Shown one piece after another: positions 34,474 to 42,356 of a stretch of DNA of 64,000 nt (positions are counted from its first letter, which is position 1; each line of letters opens with the position of its first letter). Source of the DNA: Kiritimatiellales bacterium (GTDB taxonomy: Bacteria > Verrucomicrobiota > Kiritimatiellia > Kiritimatiellales > Pontiellaceae). The stretch spans positions 1 to 64,000 of the forward strand of contig QKAU01000007.1 of NCBI GenBank assembly GCA_003246265.1, read 5' to 3'. The position numbers were made by a program, and so were the translations under genes. The notes under the pieces were generated by a model. It made no database searches, had not been told where the DNA came from, and worked only from the letters and a program-made list of their open reading frames with translations.

Positions 34474-35172
34474 CTACTTTTTGATGGCCACAAAATCCCT
34501 GGTCATTTCGCTGTTGACCGCCATCGATTTGAGCTGTTTCAGATGCTCCCCGTAGTAGCTTTGGTTGGATTCCGTCTGGATCACCTTGCCGTCCTGATCC
34601 TCGATGCAAACCAGATAGCCATGGTACTTGTATCCCCAATTCAGGGTATAGCCCTGCAACGAGCTGATGTTGGCTGCCGCTGAAAATCGGATACTGTCGC
34701 CTCCGGAAAAGGAAAAATCCTTCTCCTCCGTGGCAATCAGCTTAAGTCGATCGCTCTCCTTGCTTTGCGCCAGGACATAGAGGCGCGCCTTGAACGAACG
34801 GTTGCTGGGTTCCCTGTTCACCTTCTCGATCGTGATCCCGACCGAATAGGTTTCCTCTTTCTTCTCAAAATAGTAGCCATCGCCTTGCTTTTGCCGATCC
34901 ACATCGACATCGACGGAAATCTTCATCTTGGGCGGAATGGCACTGACCAGATAGTCGCGATCCGCCTTGCACAACCCGCTTACCGGCACCTGGATCTGCC
35001 GGCCATCGGCCGTCTTAAGGACCACCTTGCTGCCCAGCATGGTGGTGTACTCGGCCTCCACCGTGTCGCCGGAAAGCGATGTCCAGATGCGCATCTCAGC
35101 CCCCGCAACCATGGCGAATACGGCACACGCAAGCACGACAAACTTAATTCTACCATGATATTTCTTAAACAT
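34474..35172 (-). CDS. Secreted SHD1-domain protein
   Basis: A 232-residue protein with a signal peptide (about residues 1-24, ending VAGA). The mature N-terminus (RIWTSLSGDTVEAEYTTMLGSKVVLKTADGRQIQVPVSGLCKADRDYL) has the pattern of the SHD1 (SLA1 homology) domain: RxW...G....A.......V.L...dG....vp...Ls..D..y. Such domains are abundant in PVC bacteria and their role is unclear. The remaining 150 residues are beta-rich without a recognised family (GYYFEKKEETYSVGITIE, RFSAAANISSLQGYTL). A very strong ribosome-binding site (AAGGAGG) precedes ATG 35172. It is 99 bases upstream of thrC on the same strand. Confidence 0.8.
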   Translation of the reverse strand: MFKKYHGRIKFVVLACAVFAMVAGAEMRIWTSLSGDTVEAEYTTMLGSKVVLKTADGRQIQVPVSGLCKADRDYLVSAIPPKMKISVDVDVDRQKQGDGYYFEKKEETYSVGITIEKVNREPSNRSFKARLYVLAQSKESDRLKLIATEEKDFSFSGGDSIRFSAAANISSLQGYTLNWGYKYHGYLVCIEDQDGKVIQTESNQSYYGEHLKQLKSMAVNSEMTRDFVAIKK

Positions 35173-35337
35173 TCGATTCCCTCCTTGTTACTCCAACACA
35201 CTCCATGCAAACAAGTACTACGCCCATGCATCCCGTGGCAAGATGTTTGCAGGGTGAATCCGGTTCGGCATATCTCCAATTATAAATTGCCACCCATCCT
35301 GCACCCGGATAGTGTACGTATTCGAATTTCCAATGCC

Positions 35338-36279
35338 ATGAACACGATCCAACAGATAGAAAAGACCGCCGCGGCGCTGCTGCCGCTCTACGCGCAGGAG
35401 GAGGCCGACCTGCCGAACCGCCCGCTCTGGTCGCACCCCGAGCTCGACCAGGTCGTCGAGGCGCTACGCATCCTCTCCGACGTCCTCTTTCCCGGGAAGC
35501 ACATCCCCGAACCGGCGGATTTCCGCGGCTTCTTCATCAAGCAGCTCAAGAACGCGACCGAAATCCTCCTGCCGGAAATCGAGAAGGCGCTCCCCTTCCG
35601 CTGGATGGGCGCGGCCGACCTGCACGAAAAGCGGCCGCCGATCGACAACCTGTTCCTCGCCGCCACGGAGATCATCAACCGCTTCCTAGGCACGATCCCG
35701 CAGATGCGCACCATGCTCGTCGAGGATGTGAAGGCGGCCTACAACGGCGATCCCGCCGCCCTGAGTTATGCCGAAGTGAAGCTGGCCTATCCCGGTCTGG
35801 TGGCGATCACCTCGCACCGCATCGCGCACGAGCTCTATCGCCTCGACGTACCGCTCATCCCCCGCATCATGAGCGAATACACCCACTCGCTAACCGGCAT
35901 CGACATCCATCCCGGGGCAACCATCGGCCGAGGCTTCTTCATCGACCATGGCACCGGCGTGGTGATTGGCGAAACCAGCCACATCGGCGACCACGTCAAG
36001 CTCTACCAGGGCGTGACGCTCGGCGCGAAAAGCTTCCCTCTCGACGAACATGGCCGGCCGATCAAGCATATCCAGCGCCACCCGACCGTCGAGGATGGCG
36101 TGATCGTCTACGCCAACAGCACGATCCTGGGCGGCGACACGGTGATCGGAAAGGGATCGGTGGTGGCGGGCAACGTCTTCCTGATGCAGAGCGTCCCGCC
36201 AGGCAGTTTCGTCTCGCGCGCCGAAGGCGGCGTGGTCATCCGCACCCGCGAGGTGCACGGCCACGGGCTCGGCATCTAA
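35338..36279 (+). CDS. cysE: Serine O-acetyltransferase (EpsC/CysE type)
   Basis: Makes O-acetylserine from serine and acetyl-CoA, the first step of cysteine synthesis. The 313-residue protein has a long helical N-terminus (about 1-175) and a left-handed beta-helix of hexapeptide repeats from about residue 180. Catalytic residues are expected in DIHPGATIGRGFFIDHGTGVVIGETSHIGDHV (His and Asp pairs), followed by LYQGVTLGAKS. The size and style match the EpsC group. No Shine-Dalgarno sequence is obvious. Its stop codon overlaps the stop of the convergent histidine kinase gene by 3 bases, with no terminator between them. Confidence 0.93.
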   Translation: MNTIQQIEKTAAALLPLYAQEEADLPNRPLWSHPELDQVVEALRILSDVLFPGKHIPEPADFRGFFIKQLKNATEILLPEIEKALPFRWMGAADLHEKRPPIDNLFLAATEIINRFLGTIPQMRTMLVEDVKAAYNGDPAALSYAEVKLAYPGLVAITSHRIAHELYRLDVPLIPRIMSEYTHSLTGIDIHPGATIGRGFFIDHGTGVVIGETSHIGDHVKLYQGVTLGAKSFPLDEHGRPIKHIQRHPTVEDGVIVYANSTILGGDTVIGKGSVVAGNVFLMQSVPPGSFVSRAEGGVVIRTREVHGHGLGI

Positions 36280-37331
36280 TCCTCCCCGCTGCGCGGCAGC
36301 TCGATCCAGAAACAGCCTCCGCCCGAGGGCGGCGCGTCGACGCCGAACCGGCCTCCATGCGCCCGGCAGATGTCGGCCACGATCGCCAGACCGAGCCCCA
36401 CGCTCTCCTTCCCCGGCGACCCGGCACGCGCATAGGGCCGGAATACCGCCGCCCGGCGATCGGGTGGAAGTCCCGGTCCCTGGTCGGACACCGACAGCCT
36501 TGCCAGACCCTCTTCCTCTTGCAATAGCGCCACGTCGATTCGCCCTCCGTCGGGAGAGACCTTGAGGGCGTTGTCCAGCAGGTTGGCCAGCGCCTCGCGC
36601 AGCAGTTCGGGTACCCCCACGGCCAGACAGGGCTCCTCCGGAACATCCAGCCGGACTTCAAGCCCGCGCGTCTCCCCGATCGCCCTCCCCTCCCTGGCCA
36701 CCTCGCGGGCAAGCTGAGCAAGATCGACCGTCCGACGCCCCTCTTCGAGCGACCCTCCGGCCGCGCGGGCGAGCAGCAGCAACTGGTTGACGGTCCGGCC
36801 CAACCGCTCCACATCCTCCAGGATGGCCCCCAGCACGGCGCGGTACTCCTCCGGCGACCGGACCTGCTTCAGGCAGACCTCGCCGCGCGTCCGGATGGCG
36901 GCAAGGGGATTGCGCAACTGGTGGGAGGCGTCGTAGTTGAAACGCTGCAACCGGTCGAGAAGCAGCTGGTAGCGGTCGAACGCCTGGTTGAGGGTGGTGG
37001 CCAGCCGCCCGATCTCGTCCCTCGGGTTCTGTACCTCGATCCGCCCCTCCAGGCCGCCGCCACCAATCCGTTCCGCCTGCGCGACCAGCACCTTCCACGG
37101 ACGCAGCAGTCGGCGGGAAACCAGCCAAGCCCCCACCAGGCTCAGGGGGAAGAGCGCCAGCATGGCGGTCGCCACCACCGCGACCTCCTCGAGCTCCGCA
37201 TTCGCCTGCTGGGGGTTCCGGAGCGATTCGACGACATCGAACGAAACCAGCGCCAGGCCGATCGCGACAAAGACGATGGCCGTATGGGCGGCCAGCCAGA
37301 GGAAGAAGCGGGTGCGGATGGATCGGTTCAT
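36276..37331 (-). CDS. Two-component sensor histidine kinase
   Basis: A 351-residue inner-membrane kinase. Two membrane segments (about 10-32 and 50-72) frame a very short periplasmic loop of under 20 residues, so it probably senses within the membrane or through a partner. A HAMP linker (about 72-125) leads to the HisKA box YDASHQLRNPLAAIRT with phospho-acceptor His137. The HATPase domain shows N (LLDNALKVSPDGG), G1 (SDQGPGLPP) and G2 (GKESVGLGLAIV) boxes. It is translationally coupled (ATGA) to the upstream response regulator. The pair is divergent from the type III PKS operon and may regulate it. Confidence 0.92.
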   Translation of the reverse strand: MNRSIRTRFFLWLAAHTAIVFVAIGLALVSFDVVESLRNPQQANAELEEVAVVATAMLALFPLSLVGAWLVSRRLLRPWKVLVAQAERIGGGGLEGRIEVQNPRDEIGRLATTLNQAFDRYQLLLDRLQRFNYDASHQLRNPLAAIRTRGEVCLKQVRSPEEYRAVLGAILEDVERLGRTVNQLLLLARAAGGSLEEGRRTVDLAQLAREVAREGRAIGETRGLEVRLDVPEEPCLAVGVPELLREALANLLDNALKVSPDGGRIDVALLQEEEGLARLSVSDQGPGLPPDRRAAVFRPYARAGSPGKESVGLGLAIVADICRAHGGRFGVDAPPSGGGCFWIELPRSGED

Positions 37332-38026
37332 GGCCGTTGCTCCTTCAGGACCAGCCCCACGCCGCGCACCGTGTGCAGGAGCGGCACGAGGCCGGGCAGG
37401 TCCAGCTTTTGCCGCAGGCGCGAGACATGCACATCCAATACATTGTCCATCGACGCCATCGACGAACGCACGTTCCACACCTCGTGCTGGATCATCTGGC
37501 GCGAGGCCACCTCGCCGCGCAGCGAAGCCAGATAGGCCAGGAGATCGAATTCGCGCGGCGTCAGGTCGACCACCTCTCCGCCCCGCGATGCGGTGCGCGT
37601 GGGCAGATCGATCTTCAGGTCGCCGACCTTCCATTGCAGGGCGCCCCGCTCGGAGTGGCGCAATTGGATGCGGATGCGGGCCAGCAGTTCCTCGAACGCA
37701 AAGGGTTTCACCAGGTAGTCGTCCGCCCCGCCCTCCAGCCCGCCCACGCGGTCGGCCAGGCCGGAGCGGGCGGTCGTGATGATCACCGGCAGCCCGGCAT
37801 CGCGCAGGCGAATACGCTTGAGCAGGTCCGCGCCGTCGCCGTCGGGCAGCCCGAGATCGAGCAGGACCAGGGATGGAGGCGAATTCTCCAGGACGTCGGC
37901 AGCCTCCCGAAAGGTCGCCGCGTGGCGGCTGCGGTAACCGGCCTCCTCCAGGCCGAGGACGAGGCTCTCCGACAGCTTGGCGTCGTCCTCGACCACCAGG
38001 ATCAGCGGGCCTGTATCGTTCACCAT
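37328..38026 (-). CDS. OmpR-family response regulator
   Basis: A 232-residue DNA-binding regulator. The receiver domain has the acidic pocket VVEDD (residues 11-15), phospho-acceptor Asp57 in LVLLDLGLPDGDG, the switch Thr/Ser in VIITTARS, and Lys in DDYLVKPFAFEELLARIR. The C-terminal winged helix is visible as VVDLTPREFDLLAYLASLRGEVASRQMI and the recognition end VRGVGLVL. ATG 38026 is preferred. Its ATGA overlap with the kinase gene fixes the pair. The promoter must lie in the 150-base gap shared with the yceI-PKS operon, so autoregulation and control of that operon by the same sites is plausible. Confidence 0.94.
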   Translation of the reverse strand: MVNDTGPLILVVEDDAKLSESLVLGLEEAGYRSRHAATFREAADVLENSPPSLVLLDLGLPDGDGADLLKRIRLRDAGLPVIITTARSGLADRVGGLEGGADDYLVKPFAFEELLARIRIQLRHSERGALQWKVGDLKIDLPTRTASRGGEVVDLTPREFDLLAYLASLRGEVASRQMIQHEVWNVRSSMASMDNVLDVHVSRLRQKLDLPGLVPLLHTVRGVGLVLKEQRP

Positions 38027-38123
38027 GGGAAACACTCCGGATCGATTGCGGCAAACTACCATCCAACTCGCGGCCGGGGCAATCCCTGAAACCCTACCTT
38101 ACGGGAACTTCAGGTTGAAATTC

Positions 38124-38152
38124 TTGAACGCCCGCGAGGTTGCCGCCATCTT
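38124..38152 (+). promoter_or_regulatory. Candidate promoter of the yceI/type III PKS operon
   Basis: TTGAAC, a 17-base spacer and CATCTT. The -35 is part of a direct repeat TTGAA-ATTC-TTGAA (38115-38128), spaced like half-sites of OmpR-type regulators. Confidence 0.4.
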
Positions 38153-38176
38153 TCACGCATAACGAAAGGAGCCGAC

Positions 38177-38740
38177 ATGTCCGCAACCAACCTGCGTTCC
38201 ACCCTTCTGGCGGCCACTACCATCCTGGCCCTGGTCCCCCTCCACCTCCAGGCCGAGGAGGCCACGGCCGCCGTGGTCTTCAAGGGAACCTCCACCCTGC
38301 ACGGCTTCGAAGGCACCGTCGCATCCCAACCCTTCGAGATTGAACTCCACGAGGACCCCGCCACCGGACTGATGCACGTTTCGGCCGCCGCCACCGTCAA
38401 CGTCGACGAAATGACGACCGACAACCGAAAGCGCGACAGCAACATGTTCAAGATGCTCGATGCCGCGACCTTTGCCCGGATCGAAGGACGGCTGGTGGAT
38501 GCCGTGCTTCCGGCGGAAGGAACCGCGGAAGCCACGCTCCTGCTCACCATCCGCGGGGTGGCGCAGCCGGTGGCGGCCACCCTTTCGGATTGGCACCACG
38601 AAGAGGGGCAGGTTTCGTGCCGCATGACCTTCCCCGTATCGCTCAAGGCGTTCGGGCTCAAGGCCCCGTCCGTCATCGGCCTCATCCGCGTGGGCGACAC
38701 GGTCGACGTCGAATGCACCATCAGGACCATCCGCCAATGA
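38177..38740 (+). CDS. YceI-family periplasmic lipid-binding protein
   Basis: A 187-residue exported protein (signal peptide to about residue 26, HLQAEEA). The rest follows the YceI lipocalin-like pattern: KGTSTLHGFEGTV, the MTTDNRKRDSNMFKMLDAATFARIEGR region (typical N..R...M......FP.I.F) and LTIRGVAQPVAATL. YceI proteins hold polyisoprenoid or amphiphilic lipids in a barrel. Here it leads a type III polyketide synthase operon, so it may carry a long-chain phenolic or quinone product across the periplasm; this is inference. AAAGGAG precedes the start, and its stop overlaps the PKS start (ATGA). Confidence 0.9.
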   Translation: MSATNLRSTLLAATTILALVPLHLQAEEATAAVVFKGTSTLHGFEGTVASQPFEIELHEDPATGLMHVSAAATVNVDEMTTDNRKRDSNMFKMLDAATFARIEGRLVDAVLPAEGTAEATLLLTIRGVAQPVAATLSDWHHEEGQVSCRMTFPVSLKAFGLKAPSVIGLIRVGDTVDVECTIRTIRQ

Positions 38741-39891
38741 AAACCTTCATCCACCACATCGAGACCGCGCTTCCGCCCTATGCCTACCGCCAGGACTATG
38801 CCCGCGACCGCATGGTCGACTGGCTTCCCGGCAGGCGGAACCGCCGGCTGATCCACGGGATCTACGACCACTCCGGCATCGAGACCCGCTACAGCGTGCT
38901 CCCCGACTTCGCCCCCGGGGCCGAATCCGTGCTCTTCAAGGAAGACGTCAACGGCCGGATCGTCGAGCCTTCGACACAGGCCCGCAACCGCTACTTCCGC
39001 GAGCGCTCGCGCGAGCTGCTGCTCCAGGCCGGACGGCAGGCGCTGGAGCGGGCGACCGGTTTCGGCGCGGAAGACATCACCCATGTCGTTACGGTCTCCT
39101 GCACCGGCTTCTACAATCCCGGTCCCGACCTCGATCTGGTCCAGGGGCTCGGACTCGCCCCCTCGACGGAACGCTACAACATCGGATTCATGGGGTGCTA
39201 CGCCGCCTTTCCCGCCCTGCGCATGGCCGACCAGTTCTGCCAGGCCCGCCCCGACGCCGCCGTGCTGGTGGTCTGCCTCGAGCTCTGCTCGCTGCACCTG
39301 CAGCTCAGCGAGGAACCCGACAGCCTGCTGGCCAACGCCCTCTTTGCCGACGGGGCGGCCGCCGCCATCGTCAGCGCCCGCCCCCTGCACCCCGGCAAGG
39401 CCGGTTTATCGATCGAATCCTTCGTTTCGGCGCTCGCCCCCGAAGGCAAGGGCGACATGGCGTGGGAGATCGGCGACCGCGGATTCGAAATCCGCCTTTC
39501 CACCTATGTCCCGAACATCATCGCCAGCAGCATCGCCCGGATCGTCGACGATATGCTGGCCGGAACGCCGTGGCACCGCCGGGATATCCACCGATGGGCC
39601 GTACATCCCGGCGGGCGGGCCATCCTCGACCGCATCGAAGGCGAACTCTCCCTGGAACCGGCGCAGATCGAAGATTCGCGCGCAGTCCTGCGCCAGTACG
39701 GCAACATGAGCAGCACCACCGTACTCTTCGTGCTCCGCCGCATGCTGGAGCACCCGGCGGAAGACGGGCCGTTCCCGGTCTGTGCCATGGCTTTCGGTCC
39801 CGGACTGACCATCGAAACCGCCCTGCTCGAATGCGTGCCGGCCCGCATGGAACAACCCAGGAGGACAACCTGTGCAGCGTCCTTGGCCTAG
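38737..39891 (+). CDS. Type III polyketide synthase (chalcone/alkylresorcinol synthase-like)
   Basis: A 384-residue homodimeric ketosynthase that extends a fatty acyl starter with malonyl-CoA and cyclises it. The catalytic triad is complete: Cys154 in NIGFMGCYAAFPALRMA, His290 in RWAVHPGGRAIL and Asn323 in YGNMSSTTVLFVL. The AFGPGL loop near the end shapes the active site. Bacterial enzymes of this size next to an ICMT-like methyltransferase and a flavin hydroxylase make alkylresorcinols, alkylpyrones or alkylquinones (Streptomyces SrsA and Bacillus BpsA are characterised examples). Product identity cannot be read from the sequence. It overlaps yceI by four bases and the next gene by 20. Confidence 0.93.
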   Translation: MKTFIHHIETALPPYAYRQDYARDRMVDWLPGRRNRRLIHGIYDHSGIETRYSVLPDFAPGAESVLFKEDVNGRIVEPSTQARNRYFRERSRELLLQAGRQALERATGFGAEDITHVVTVSCTGFYNPGPDLDLVQGLGLAPSTERYNIGFMGCYAAFPALRMADQFCQARPDAAVLVVCLELCSLHLQLSEEPDSLLANALFADGAAAAIVSARPLHPGKAGLSIESFVSALAPEGKGDMAWEIGDRGFEIRLSTYVPNIIASSIARIVDDMLAGTPWHRRDIHRWAVHPGGRAILDRIEGELSLEPAQIEDSRAVLRQYGNMSSTTVLFVLRRMLEHPAEDGPFPVCAMAFGPGLTIETALLECVPARMEQPRRTTCAASLA

Positions 39892-40390
39892 CCTGTTGCT
39901 GGCGGCGTTCCTTGCCGCCCCTTCGCTTCTGGCGGAGACGGTCCTGATGAAGGCCAAGGTCCCCAACGCCGCCATCCCCCAGGGCGAGGTTCGGCTCGTG
40001 CGGCGCGGAGGGGAAGCCGTTGTGCAAACCTGCCTGCAAACGCGTTTCCCGGGGCGGGTGTTCGCCAAGATCTCCGGTAGCGAACGGGAAAACTGGCCCG
40101 GCAGCGCGGAGATGGAAACCTATGTTGGAACCTTGGCCGAGGCCCTCGACCACTACCGGCAGCTGCCGGCCGGATCGATGCTGCTGATCGATTTCGTCGC
40201 CGGCCCGGAGGGGAATCGCGTCGACTTCCTCTTCCCGCCCGCCCCCGTCTGGCGGAGCCTTCCACTCTCGGCGGACTATGTCCGGAAGAACCAGGAGCAT
40301 ATCCTGGCCGATTCGTTCGGCAAGCAAGCCAACGAGGCCATCGCCGCCCTGCGAACCCTCCACGCGAACGGGGAAAGCCATGGAGAATAA
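39872..40390 (+). CDS. Secreted protein of unknown function in the PKS operon
   Basis: A 172-residue protein starting with GTG, preceded by a strong AGGAGG and overlapping the PKS end by 20 bases. A signal peptide (about 1-21, LLAAFLAAPSLLA) predicts export. The mature part contains RGGEAVVQTCLQTRFPGRVFAKI and ALDHYRQLPAGSMLLIDFV, with length and layout vaguely like periplasmic chalcone-isomerase-like proteins. I cannot demonstrate this, and no family is firmly recognised. Its place inside a tightly coupled biosynthetic operon, between the synthase and the tailoring enzyme, argues for a role in handling or modifying the product outside the cytoplasm. Confidence 0.75.
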   Translation: MQRPWPSLLLAAFLAAPSLLAETVLMKAKVPNAAIPQGEVRLVRRGGEAVVQTCLQTRFPGRVFAKISGSERENWPGSAEMETYVGTLAEALDHYRQLPAGSMLLIDFVAGPEGNRVDFLFPPAPVWRSLPLSADYVRKNQEHILADSFGKQANEAIAALRTLHANGESHGE

Positions 40391-42356
40391 TGTCGCGCGC
40401 CATACCCTCGCCCAGCGCGCCGTGGCGCTGGCCTACGGGCTGGCCTGCCATGCCGCCTTCCTGATGGCCGTTGCGGCCATGGCCGTCTCGCTCTTCACCG
40501 GCCTGCGCTTCGGCCGCGGCCCGTTCCATGGCTGGAGCTCCGCGCTGGCCAACGGGCTGCTGCTGGCCACCTTCCCGCTCTCGCACTCCGGGTTGCTTTC
40601 CCCCGCGGGCCGACGCTTCATGGCCCGGCTGGTTCCGCTCGGTATCGGCAGCAAGATTTCGACGACGGTGTTCGTGGCGCTCTCCTCGCTCCATCTGCTG
40701 GCGGTGTTCGCCTGCTGGTCGCCGTCCGGCGTCGTCTGGTGGCAGGCGGACCCGGCTGCCACGGTGCTCCTCGCGGTTTTGGCCGGGGCTGGATGGCTGC
40801 TGCTGGGCAAGTCGATGGCCGACGCCCAGCTCGACTTCCAGCTTGGGCTGGTAGGCTGGTGGGCCGTGGTCCGCAACCGCAAGGCGGTCTACAGGCCCTT
40901 CTCCACGCGGGGGCTCTACCGCCATGTCAGGCAGCCCATCTACATCTCCTTCGCGCTGCTGCTCTGGCTCACTTCCGCATGGACCCCCGACCAGCTGGTG
41001 CTGGCCCTGGGGTGGACCGCCTACTGCGTGGCGGGCGCCGCGCTCAAGGAGCGGCGCTTCCTGCGCTATTTCGGCGATGGATTCCGAAGCTACCAGCGCG
41101 AGGTCCCCTTCTGGATCCCCCGCCTGCGGCGAAAGGTCGCCGGGACACAAACCCCGGTACACGACACCGACACCATCATCGTGGGCGGAGGCCCGGTGGG
41201 GCTGCTGCTTGCCAGCCTGCTGGGCCGGCGGGGTCTGCGCGTCCTGGTGGTCGAGCGGCGCACCAGGCCGGTTGCCGGCTCCATGGCCATCGGCATTACC
41301 CCCCCTTCGCTCAACATCCTGAAGACGATCGGTCTCGACGGCGCATTCTCGGCGCAGGGCGTACCGATCACCACCGCCAGGGTGTTCGAATACGGGCGGG
41401 TCCTCGGCGACGTGGATTTTTCGAGGTTGCCCGTGGAGCACCGCTACATCCTTTCGCTGCCGCAGTCCGAGACCATCGCCATCCTGCGCGAAAACCTGAA
41501 GACCTACCCCTCCGTCCATCTCATCGAAGGGATGGAGTTCCTCGATTGCCGGGAGGAGGCCGGCTGCGTCCTCGTCCGCCTGCAGGACAAGGAGAGTTCG
41601 GCCTTCAGCGAATTCCGCGCCCCTTATCTTGTCGGTTGCGACGGCCACCGCAGCCGTGTGCGGGCATCGGCCGGCATCCATTTTCGCGGCCGCCACTACG
41701 CGCCGCGCTTCCTGATGGCCGACTTCGAGGACCATACCGCGTTCGGCGCGGAGGCCCGGCTCTACTTCGGCCCCGGCGGTTCGGTGGAATCGTTCCCGCT
41801 CTCGAACGGGCGGCGGCGCTGGATCATCCAGAACCTCGACCCCGCAGGGGCGGAGCCTGCCGAAATCGGCAAGTCCGTGGCCCGGGAGGTGGGGAGGAGG
41901 ACCGGCTTCGACCTATCGACCTCCCGCGTTTCCTTCGAAAGCGCCTTCCATCCCCAGCGGCGCATGGCCGCCACCTACGCCAAGGGACGCATCCTGCTCT
42001 GCGGCGACGCCGCGCATGTCATGAGCCCCATCGGCGGGCAAGGAATGAATACCGGCTTTGCCGATGCCGCCTGCTTGGCCGGGGCGATCGCCGGCGCCAT
42101 GGCCGCACCGCGCGAGGCCCGCGCCCTGTTTTCCGCCTACACCTGCGACCGCCAGCGGGCCTTCCGCGTGGCGGCCACGCGCGCGGCGTGCGGCATGTGG
42201 CTGGGCACGCGGACCGGGACTGTCCTCTCCGGACTGCGCCGACTGTTCATCCGCAAGATTCTCCTCCAGTCCCCCGCCCGCGAGCGGCTGGCCCCCTACT
42301 TCGCCATGCTCACCATTCCCGGCAACCGGCAGCCGGCCGGAGTCGCCACCCCATGA
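40380..42356 (+). CDS. Fused ICMT-like membrane methyltransferase and FAD-dependent monooxygenase
   Basis: A 658-residue two-domain enzyme. Residues 1-250 form a polytopic membrane methyltransferase (NnrU/isoprenylcysteine-methyltransferase-like) with the SAM-site motif STRGLYRHVRQPIY and EVPFWIP at its end. Residues 262-650 form a flavoprotein aromatic hydroxylase: GGGPVGLLLAS for FAD, an LVGCDGHRSRVR motif and GDAAHVMSPIGGQGMN near 541. In Streptomyces the separate SrsB (O-methyltransferase) and SrsC (hydroxylase) process alkylresorcinols from SrsA; here both are in one chain. A fusion would pass lipidic intermediates within the membrane. No stop or frameshift separates the domains. It is coupled to both neighbours by overlaps. 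Confidence 0.9.
   Translation: MENNVARHTLAQRAVALAYGLACHAAFLMAVAAMAVSLFTGLRFGRGPFHGWSSALANGLLLATFPLSHSGLLSPAGRRFMARLVPLGIGSKISTTVFVALSSLHLLAVFACWSPSGVVWWQADPAATVLLAVLAGAGWLLLGKSMADAQLDFQLGLVGWWAVVRNRKAVYRPFSTRGLYRHVRQPIYISFALLLWLTSAWTPDQLVLALGWTAYCVAGAALKERRFLRYFGDGFRSYQREVPFWIPRLRRKVAGTQTPVHDTDTIIVGGGPVGLLLASLLGRRGLRVLVVERRTRPVAGSMAIGITPPSLNILKTIGLDGAFSAQGVPITTARVFEYGRVLGDVDFSRLPVEHRYILSLPQSETIAILRENLKTYPSVHLIEGMEFLDCREEAGCVLVRLQDKESSAFSEFRAPYLVGCDGHRSRVRASAGIHFRGRHYAPRFLMADFEDHTAFGAEARLYFGPGGSVESFPLSNGRRRWIIQNLDPAGAEPAEIGKSVAREVGRRTGFDLSTSRVSFESAFHPQRRMAATYAKGRILLCGDAAHVMSPIGGQGMNTGFADAACLAGAIAGAMAAPREARALFSAYTCDRQRAFRVAATRAACGMWLGTRTGTVLSGLRRLFIRKILLQSPARERLAPYFAMLTIPGNRQPAGVATP

Noticed and set aside
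35173-35337. Promoter or riboswitch ahead of cysE
   Set aside because: TATAAA at 35281 has no -35 at proper spacing and no conserved riboswitch fold could be recognised.
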